11,936 nucleotides of DNA from Phycisphaeraceae bacterium (GTDB taxonomy: Bacteria; Planctomycetota; Phycisphaerae; Phycisphaerales; Phycisphaeraceae). Position numbers and translations under genes: made by a program. The DNA is taken from the NCBI GenBank assembly GCA_003551485.1, contig PUMS01000232.1, forward strand, positions 1-11,936. The letters are read 5' to 3'. This document shows, in pieces, positions 5,415 through 11,936 of this stretch. The stretch's first letter is position 1. Each line of letters begins with the position of its first letter. A model generated the notes under the pieces. The model ran no database searches, was not told the DNA's origin, and saw only the letters and a list, made by a program, of their open reading frames with translations.

Positions 5415-7949
5415 TCACGGTGCTTCGGACGCAACGGGCCACTTCGGATCGAGCAGGTGGGGGCGGGTGAGGCGGAGCAGGTCGTTGCTGAGGATGACGG
5501 CGACCTGGCTGGGGCGCAGTTCGCGAGCGGTGCGGCCGTGGGTGCGGCCGACCTTGAGGTGGCGAAGGATAATGCCGCGGTTCTCTCGCTTGAACGATCG
5601 CAGTGCATCGTGCTGGCCGTCGCGCAGGTCGGCGGCGCCGATGAGGCGCTGCTGTTCGGCGGCGGCGACCGGTTCGAGATCACCGATGCGCTGCATGAGC
5701 GCATCGAGGACGGCCTTGCCGGCTTCGTGGGTGGCGGCCTGATGGAAGCTGAGCACCGTGACCATCCCGCCGCGCTCGACATGGGCGGCAGCGCGGTCGA
5801 GGACCTCATCGGGCAGAGCGGTGTCGCGGTCGGTGATGGCCAGCAGCAGCGGAGCGATGGAGGGATCGAGCCCCGCCAGCGCATCGTCTGCCTGTGTGAA
5901 GGTCAGCCGGCCCGCGGTGCGGGGGTCGATGGGGTCGAGGGCGAGTTCGAGGACCTCGACGGCGGCAGCGGCATCAGGTTGCGACGGTGGTGTCCAGAGG
6001 GTAGCCACGGGTGTGCGAAGCCCATCGACAAGGAACAGCAGGGCGTGGCAGGTGGCGATGAGGCGGGTGTTGACGTTGGTCATCTGCGAAGGGAAGGCGC
6101 GGTCGATGGCGCGTTCTTCATCGAATGGCCTTCGGCGGTCGGCGGCTCGCCGCTGCTGTGCAAGGGCGTGCTCGAGGGGGGCCATGGCCGCGATGCGGGC
6201 CCGGACGCTGCTGCTGTCGAAGCTGCGGGACTGCCCGCCGCCCCATGAGCCATCCTCGTTCTGCGCTGCGGTGAGTTGATCGGCGAGCCTCGCCCACTCC
6301 CGGCGGGCGATCTCCCCGTGGCCGGTAAGGCCGCGGTGCAAACCCGCCAGGGGCGCCAGTTCGGCAAAGGGGGTCAGTTCGGTCAGCCGCGGGTGTTCGG
6401 GCGAAGCCAGGTTGAAGCCGCCGGAGGGCCAGTTCTCGATGGCACCGGCCACGGCTTCTCGGGCCTGGGGCACCATGCGGATGTGCAGCGGGCGGTGCGT
6501 TTCCATGGCCAGCAGCCGCTGGGCCTCGGCCGCAGCGCGGTAGCCGCTGAAGATCGACCGCTCGGTCACCGGTGCCTCGAGGCGCGGCAGGCGGAATGGC
6601 AGCGGCACATCGGGCACCCGCAGCCGGTCGAAGAGGCGCACCGGCTCGAAGAGGTTGACTTCATCCCACGTGCCGTCGCGCTTCTGGAGGCGGTTGAGCG
6701 CATCGAGAGCACGTCGAAAGACCACCCCACGGTTGACCGGCGGCAGCAGCGGCCGGCCATCGGCGCCCATGACGATGGGGCTGGTGTCGGCCAGCGTCTC
6801 GGCCTCGGCCGCGACACCGAGGGCGAACAGGGCGATCGCGGTGCTGTCGATGTCCACCGTGATCTGGTTGAACACGTAGTAGGGCACGCCCCACCAGCGG
6901 ATGACGACTTCTCCATCTTCCCGCTGAACGATGGTGCCGGTCATGTTGTCGAAATGCACCGCATCGCGCCCGGCGTCGCGCATGGCATGGGCGAGGTAGC
7001 GGTTGTAGTCCTCCGCCCGCCCAAGGCGCTGCTGGAGTCGGCGGTCATTGGGGTTGGCTTCGGCCTGGCGCTCGAGCCGCTCGAGTTCGGTCCGGATGCG
7101 GGGCTGGTAGGCCAGCAGTCGGGCGAACATGGGCAGGTCGACGCAGATCGGCCCCCACAGCCCGGCGGCACTGCCGTCGCGGACCTGGCCGGCCAGCAGC
7201 TTCGCCGAGCCCTCCTCGGCCAACTCCCGCAGGGCTTGATCGGGCATGAGGCTGAAGGCCGCAGTGAGCCAGGCCAGGTCCCAGGTGCGGTCGGGCAGGC
7301 CCCACTCCTCGATGTGCTGCCGCAGCATGTCGGCCAGGTTGCCCAGTTGCGGGTCTTCACCGTCGACGCCGGCCTCGAGCATGACGTACAGGGCCATGGC
7401 GTTCTTGGCCAGCACGCCGTGTTGGAAGCGCGGCGGGCCCTGCTCCCGCTCGCGGATGGGCTGGCGCCTGGTCCGCACGATCGGACCCTCCGGGTCGCGA
7501 ACGAGGCGCGTCACCTCGCGTTCGCCCACCTGCCGGCGGCCGACGCGGCGGCGAATGGTCCGTTCGCGCACCTCGACGCCCGAGCCGTCACGCACCACGC
7601 GGGGGACGGTGACCTCTTCATACTCGTTCTCCCATCGCGGCACCGTGCGCGTGACCCGCCGGTAACGGCGCTCGACCTCCGTGTGGCCCACCACACGTTG
7701 ACGGCTGGTGATTTGCGGCGGCTGGACCCAGCCATCGAGATCATCGGTCATGCGCTGTCGCAGGTACGCCACACCCGCGGCGACCGCCGCGCGGGCATCG
7801 GTGACGGTGGCCTCGAGGTCCTGCCCCGCGGGCGTGTCCACAGGTGCGTGGTCAGCGGTTGCCTCGCCGCCCAGCGCCGGCACGGCCAGCGCGAGCCAGA
7901 GCGACAGTGTCAGTGCGGTCACGAGGTGGTGGGGTGACGCGGGGACCAT
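5415..7949 (-). CDS. Secreted alpha/alpha-toroid (prenyltransferase/squalene-oxidase repeat) protein with DUF4159-like C-terminus
   Basis: An 844-residue exported protein of unknown function. Residues 1-29 form a signal peptide with a hydrophobic core (LVTALTLSLWLALAVPALGG). Toroid-type repeats follow, marked by DGWVQP (72-77), RTWDLAWL, DGTWDEV and DGSWGGGQ, as in squalene-cyclase and prenyltransferase relatives, but no cyclase catalytic motif is evident. Residues about 83-170 form a very Arg-rich, Val- and Glu-containing insert. The last 220 residues, with VERGG at 724-728 after an LLLAITD strand, resemble the DUF4159 domain that often follows toroid repeats in planctomycete proteins; the match is divergent. 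Three in-frame ATGs compete (8057, 7955, 7949). I chose 7949 because AGGAGG lies exactly 6 bases upstream, whereas it touches the ATG at 7955 directly. It lies downstream of the heparinase-like gene but beyond a strong terminator. Confidence 0.8.
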   Translation of the reverse strand: MVPASPHHLVTALTLSLWLALAVPALGGEATADHAPVDTPAGQDLEATVTDARAAVAAGVAYLRQRMTDDLDGWVQPPQITSRQRVVGHTEVERRYRRVTRTVPRWENEYEEVTVPRVVRDGSGVEVRERTIRRRVGRRQVGEREVTRLVRDPEGPIVRTRRQPIREREQGPPRFQHGVLAKNAMALYVMLEAGVDGEDPQLGNLADMLRQHIEEWGLPDRTWDLAWLTAAFSLMPDQALRELAEEGSAKLLAGQVRDGSAAGLWGPICVDLPMFARLLAYQPRIRTELERLERQAEANPNDRRLQQRLGRAEDYNRYLAHAMRDAGRDAVHFDNMTGTIVQREDGEVVIRWWGVPYYVFNQITVDIDSTAIALFALGVAAEAETLADTSPIVMGADGRPLLPPVNRGVVFRRALDALNRLQKRDGTWDEVNLFEPVRLFDRLRVPDVPLPFRLPRLEAPVTERSIFSGYRAAAEAQRLLAMETHRPLHIRMVPQAREAVAGAIENWPSGGFNLASPEHPRLTELTPFAELAPLAGLHRGLTGHGEIARREWARLADQLTAAQNEDGSWGGGQSRSFDSSSVRARIAAMAPLEHALAQQRRAADRRRPFDEERAIDRAFPSQMTNVNTRLIATCHALLFLVDGLRTPVATLWTPPSQPDAAAAVEVLELALDPIDPRTAGRLTFTQADDALAGLDPSIAPLLLAITDRDTALPDEVLDRAAAHVERGGMVTVLSFHQAATHEAGKAVLDALMQRIGDLEPVAAAEQQRLIGAADLRDGQHDALRSFKRENRGIILRHLKVGRTHGRTARELRPSQVAVILSNDLLRLTRPHLLDPKWPVASEAP

Positions 7950-7955
7950 GGCCAT

Positions 7956-7961
7956 CCTCCT
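7956..7961 (-). promoter_or_regulatory. Ribosome binding site that decides the toroid-gene start
   Basis: AGGAGG, a perfect Shine-Dalgarno core on the minus strand. It directly abuts an ATG at 7955 (no spacer) and lies 6 bases before the next in-frame ATG at 7949, which therefore is the likely start. Confidence 0.75.
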
Positions 7962-7977
7962 GTTCTGCCCGTAGCCG

Positions 7978-7997
7978 GTCGAGCCAGGCGGCTCGGC
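7978..7997 (-). promoter_or_regulatory. Leader hairpin of the toroid-protein gene
   Basis: CGAGCC (7980-7985) and GGCTCG (7990-7995) pair around a 4-base loop, extended on the outside by a wobble pair and a G-C pair. It sits about 17 bases upstream of the AGGAGG ribosome binding site, inside the presumed 5' leader. A regulatory role is possible but unproven. Confidence 0.3.
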
Positions 7998-8090
7998 TGT
8001 AACGCATCCGTCTGCGGTGAAATACGCCGGGTCGGTCTGTATGCCGCGATACGGCACGGTAAGTGTAGCCGGGGATGTTGCCAGTCATTC

Positions 8091-8122
8091 AAAAGGCCCC
8101 CGCCACCGAGGTGGCGGAGGCC
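8091..8122 (-). terminator. Intrinsic terminator of the heparinase-like gene
   Basis: On the minus strand GGCCTCCGCCACC pairs with GGTGGCGGGGGCC over 13 positions (one G-T wobble) around a minimal loop and is followed by TTTTGAAT. It begins 37 bases after the stop codon. Strong stem plus T-run is a classical rho-independent terminator and separates this transcript from the toroid-protein gene. Confidence 0.88.
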
Positions 8123-8159
8123 CTGGATCACATTGCAGCGCGGCGGCCGTCATGCCGGT

Positions 8160-10535
8160 TCACTCGGCGGTCGGGACCAGGTGCAGGCGGCCGTCGCGGA
8201 TGGTGGAATCGGTGCGCTCGCCGTTGAGCACCAGGCGCGGGTTGCCCTCGACGCGGACGACCAGTTCATCGAAGTTGCCCGCGGCCTCGACCACCTCGCG
8301 GCCGATGCGGATGTAGCCGTGGCCGGTGAAGGTGAATCGCTCGCCGTCCTGCTCAAAGGTCACCGGCTCCTCGGCGGCCTCATCCCAGGCCACCATCACG
8401 CGGTCGTCGATGCCGCTGCCGGCCTTGCCCACAATGCGGGCGGCCACAGCGCCATCGTTCTGGCCGATGCGCTCGAATTGCTCGATGGCGTGGCCGCCGG
8501 GGCCACCCTCGAACGGCTCGTGCAGCGCGGCGAAGACCGTGGCCGGGGCCTTTCGCGTCACCAGCACGCTGCGGCCCTGGTTGTCCGCATCCACGCTCGG
8601 GGGCACCGAGCCGAGTACCAGCGTGCCCTCCTCGGGCAGCATCCGGATGCGCACGCCCACGCCGCGCGGCGATTCGGGGTTGACCTCATCCTGTATCACC
8701 GTCACCACCCAGGGATCAGCGCCCGGGTTCTTCACCTTCATGTTGTGCAGGTGGGGGCGCTCGACCTCGCGGTCGCCGCGCCAGTTATCGGCGGGTGTCC
8801 AGGCCGCATTGTCGAAGTCATGGATGCGGCCGCGGACCAGCACCTGCCAGTCGTAGGTTCGCAGCCGGTCGCTGGTGAGCCAGAAGACGTCGAACATGTA
8901 CTCGTGGGTCAGGAACAGGGCGCGTTCCTGGTTGACGTCGGTGTAGACGCCCTCAGCGCCCACGGAGGTGAAGCGGACCGGGCCATCGAGGTCCTCGCGA
9001 ACGCGGTGGTTCTCCACGCCGCGCTCGCCCCGGTCCACCCATCGGGCGCGTTCCCTATCGACGACCACGCCGCTGTGGCCGCGGACGTGGTCGCGCCAGG
9101 CATCGCCGCCGGCGTAGCCGCGGGCGGTGCGGCCCATGCGGTCGTACAGCATCCGGTTGTGCGAGACGTACTGCATGATCGCGAAGCAGTCGGACACGTA
9201 GTGGACGTAGTACATGGCGAACTGAAGCGACACCGCCGGGCTGGGCGACTCCCAGTAGTCCCGCGAGTGCTCGGCCCGCAGCATGGCGAAGCCGCGCTCG
9301 AAGGCCACGTAGGACTCGGCCGGCGGGGGGGTGACATCGGCCGGGTCGATCGGCTCGAGGCCGAAGTAGGGGCTGGGGTAGTAGCGGTCATCGCCCGGGC
9401 GGCGAAGCTGGGCGAGGAAGTAGTCGAAGTGGGCATCCGGCCAGCGGGCGTGGGCGACCTCGAACCAGCCGGGCACGCCCATCTTCGGCAGCGGCCCGTT
9501 CATGTGCGCGGTGCTCCACCACCGGCTGCCGCCGCGGCCGCGGGCATCGTAGCCGTTGACGAAGCCGGTATCGCCGGCATCGCCCATGGTCACGGCCGGG
9601 TAGCGGGGCATGCCGCCTTCCGGGGCCTCCAGCCTTGGGTAGCCGATGTCAAAGAGCATCTTCAGCCGCTTCTTCACCGTCGCCCCGCCCTTGCCGGTGT
9701 AGCCGTAGCCGTACTGGCCGAGGTTGAGCTTCTCCAGCGCCTCGCAGTACATCAGCTTGGTGCCGAGGTTGGAGTAGTGCTTGCCGAACTCCTCCATGTA
9801 GAAGCGGCCATCGGCCAGGTACTCATCGAAGTACCACTTGAAACCTCCGGGCCCTTCGAACATCTTGCGGATGAGCTCTTCATCCTGGAGCGCCACGGCC
9901 ATCAGGTGCGTGCCGATGGCGCGGGGCCAGTGCATGTTGGGCAGCCAGCTCGTGCGGTCGTAATTGAAGTCCGGGTGCCAGGGCTGGTGGCCGCTGAGGT
10001 GGAAGTCGACGTAGGTTTTCAGCGCCTTCTCCACGCCCTCCCGCTGCTCATCGGTCAGCTCGTGGTAGAACACATCGTAGCGCAGGGTGTTGAGCGTCTG
10101 CTCGTCGCGCATGTGGCGGTCGCCGTGGCTGGGCCCGCCCACGTGCCAGGTCAGGTCCTCGACGTCGATGCCCCAGGTCAGCGGCTCGGGCTTGCGGCCG
10201 ATGAAGTTGAGCAGGGCCCGCTTCTCGCGCTCGCCGGCCTGCTCATCGCCCAGGACCATGTAGTTGAAGAGGTTGCGCAGCGTGGCGTTGCCGCCGACCT
10301 CACGCGTGTTGGTGAGGCGGTTCATCCGCTCGACCTGCTTGCGGAAGTCGGGGTCGTTCTCGTGGCGGCGGCGAAGCTCGGCGGCTTCCTCCTTGGTCCA
10401 GAGGATGAACGGCCGCTCAACCTTTCGCATCTGCCCCTCGCCATCGCCGGCATAGGCAGCGGGGGTGGCCGAAATAGCGGTCACAGCGCCCGCGATCGCG
10501 AACGCCACGGTGAGGGAGAGTGCTTTTAGCCGCAT
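8160..10535 (-). CDS. Secreted heparinase II/III-like protein (putative polysaccharide lyase)
   Basis: A 791-residue exported protein. Residues 1-29 are a signal peptide ending in AYA, followed by the mature N-terminus with RPFILWTKEEAAELR, common in bacterial heparinase-like proteins. The fold expected is an alpha-toroid (to about residue 500) and a C-terminal beta-sandwich. NMHWPRAIGTH (200-210), LADGRFYMEEFGKHYSNLG (about 240-258, with H253 and Y254) and, in the sandwich, EYMFDVFWL with TYDWQVLVRG match the general layout of PL families related to heparinase II/III and alginate lyase. Such enzymes cleave uronic-acid polysaccharides by beta-elimination outside the cytoplasm; the exact substrate is unknown and catalytic residues are not assigned with certainty. 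ATG at 10535 has AAAGGA 5 bases upstream and directly begins the signal peptide, unlike the in-frame start at 10580. It has its own terminator, so it is probably transcribed alone. Confidence 0.82.
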   Translation of the reverse strand: MRLKALSLTVAFAIAGAVTAISATPAAYAGDGEGQMRKVERPFILWTKEEAAELRRRHENDPDFRKQVERMNRLTNTREVGGNATLRNLFNYMVLGDEQAGEREKRALLNFIGRKPEPLTWGIDVEDLTWHVGGPSHGDRHMRDEQTLNTLRYDVFYHELTDEQREGVEKALKTYVDFHLSGHQPWHPDFNYDRTSWLPNMHWPRAIGTHLMAVALQDEELIRKMFEGPGGFKWYFDEYLADGRFYMEEFGKHYSNLGTKLMYCEALEKLNLGQYGYGYTGKGGATVKKRLKMLFDIGYPRLEAPEGGMPRYPAVTMGDAGDTGFVNGYDARGRGGSRWWSTAHMNGPLPKMGVPGWFEVAHARWPDAHFDYFLAQLRRPGDDRYYPSPYFGLEPIDPADVTPPPAESYVAFERGFAMLRAEHSRDYWESPSPAVSLQFAMYYVHYVSDCFAIMQYVSHNRMLYDRMGRTARGYAGGDAWRDHVRGHSGVVVDRERARWVDRGERGVENHRVREDLDGPVRFTSVGAEGVYTDVNQERALFLTHEYMFDVFWLTSDRLRTYDWQVLVRGRIHDFDNAAWTPADNWRGDREVERPHLHNMKVKNPGADPWVVTVIQDEVNPESPRGVGVRIRMLPEEGTLVLGSVPPSVDADNQGRSVLVTRKAPATVFAALHEPFEGGPGGHAIEQFERIGQNDGAVAARIVGKAGSGIDDRVMVAWDEAAEEPVTFEQDGERFTFTGHGYIRIGREVVEAAGNFDELVVRVEGNPRLVLNGERTDSTIRDGRLHLVPTAE

Positions 10536-10673
10536 GGTCGTCCTTTCGTGGACAAGGATCGGTAAGTGCCTGCCGGACAACCGTTTGCCGACAACCCACA
10601 GGCGCAGGCCCCGCGCATCGCCGCCGCGCGGCCGCCCGCACCGTGACGGGCTAACGAACCAAGGATGAGGCTA

Positions 10674-10695
10674 TTGCCGGGCCCCGGCAAAAAAA
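10674..10695. repeat. Hairpin followed by A-run
   Basis: TTGCCGG and CCGGCAA form a perfect 7-bp stem around GCC, followed on the plus strand by further A residues (seven A in all, 10689-10695). On the minus strand, the direction of both neighbours, the T-run precedes the stem, so this is not an ordinary terminator for them. It may be a regulatory site. Confidence 0.4.
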
Positions 10696-10813
10696 GTGCC
10701 GCCGCCGCTACCGCCCGGGGGACCTCGGGTGACTTGTCCACCCGCTCCGATGCCGCACCGGAAAGGCACCGGCGGACAGGCCGCCATGGGCACCCAATGC
10801 ATTCCGCGCCGTG

Positions 10814-10852
10814 CGGCCCCGGAAATCCTGGCAGCCCCGACGTCCGGGGCCG
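10814..10852 (-). terminator. Inverted repeat just after icd, possible terminator
   Basis: CGGCCCCGGA (10814-10823) and TCCGGGGCCG (10843-10852) are perfectly complementary over 10 bases with a 19-base loop. It starts 9 bases after the icd stop codon on the minus strand. No T-run follows, so if it ends transcription it would do so imperfectly or with help from a factor such as Rho. Confidence 0.45.
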
Positions 10853-10861
10853 AAGGTCATC

Positions 10862-11936
<1,075 letters not shown>

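Larger units (their letters stand above)
10536..10861. other. Gene-free region between icd and the heparinase-like gene
   Basis: About 326 bases with no convincing gene. From the icd side it holds a 10-bp inverted repeat (10814-10852), a hairpin with a 7-base A run (10674-10695), and a near-perfect direct repeat TGCCGGACAACC / TGCCGACAACC (10571-10596) about 40 bases upstream of the heparinase-like start. The promoter of that gene should lie here, but I see no clear -35/-10 pair. Confidence 0.5.

Noticed and set aside
6276..7937. Plus-strand open frame of 553 codons opposite the toroid-protein gene
   Set aside because: No recognisable domain, no ribosome binding site, composition typical of an antisense shadow; the minus strand has signal peptide, repeats and a good start.
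8042..8056. TGCCG/CGGCA inverted repeat upstream of the toroid-protein gene
   Set aside because: Only a 5-bp stem in GC-rich DNA, with no other sign of function.
8133..10529. Long plus-strand open frame (798 codons) opposite the heparinase-like gene
   Set aside because: The translation is a low-complexity mix of Val, Ala, Gly and His without known motifs, and the opposite strand carries a clear exported enzyme. High GC makes such antisense frames common.

Overview
The window is GC-rich chromosomal DNA with tightly packed genes. The mix of families points to a planctomycete-like bacterium, possibly a member of the Phycisphaerae. The supporting features are a secreted alpha/alpha-toroid protein with a DUF4159-like tail, a secreted heparinase II/III-like protein, an EboD-type sugar-phosphate cyclase, and an NADP isocitrate dehydrogenase of the E. 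coli Icd type. The taxonomic call is an inference from gene content and composition, not from a marker gene.

Left part (1-2865, + strand): three sugar-metabolism genes in a row. They are the C-terminal part of an L-arabinokinase-like GHMP kinase, an inositol-monophosphatase-family phosphatase that overlaps it by 4 bases (ATGA), and, after 126 bases, a GalU-like nucleotidyltransferase. Converging on them (2910-4070, - strand) is a sugar-phosphate cyclase related to 3-dehydroquinate synthase but lacking the AroB signature; it resembles EboD. Kinase, phosphatase, nucleotidyltransferase and cyclase together are the enzyme classes that make and activate cyclitols or unusual sugars, which makes this the most interesting hypothesis in the window. 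The more ordinary reading is UDP-sugar metabolism beside an unrelated cyclase.

Middle (4340-5414): a UPF0173 metallo-beta-lactamase-fold hydrolase, transcribed divergently from the cyclase gene. It is followed by about 400 bases without a gene that hold a nested inverted-repeat element with a GTGGGTC-type hairpin, of a kind that seems to recur between genes in many bacteria.

Right part (5415-11936, all - strand): icd (5' end outside the window), then a secreted heparinase II/III-like protein ending in a clear intrinsic terminator, then a secreted toroid/DUF4159-like protein with an unusual Arg-rich insert. The terminator and the roughly 210-base gap indicate that the last two are separate transcription units. 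Long antisense ORFs opposite these genes are by-products of the high GC content and are not called as genes.
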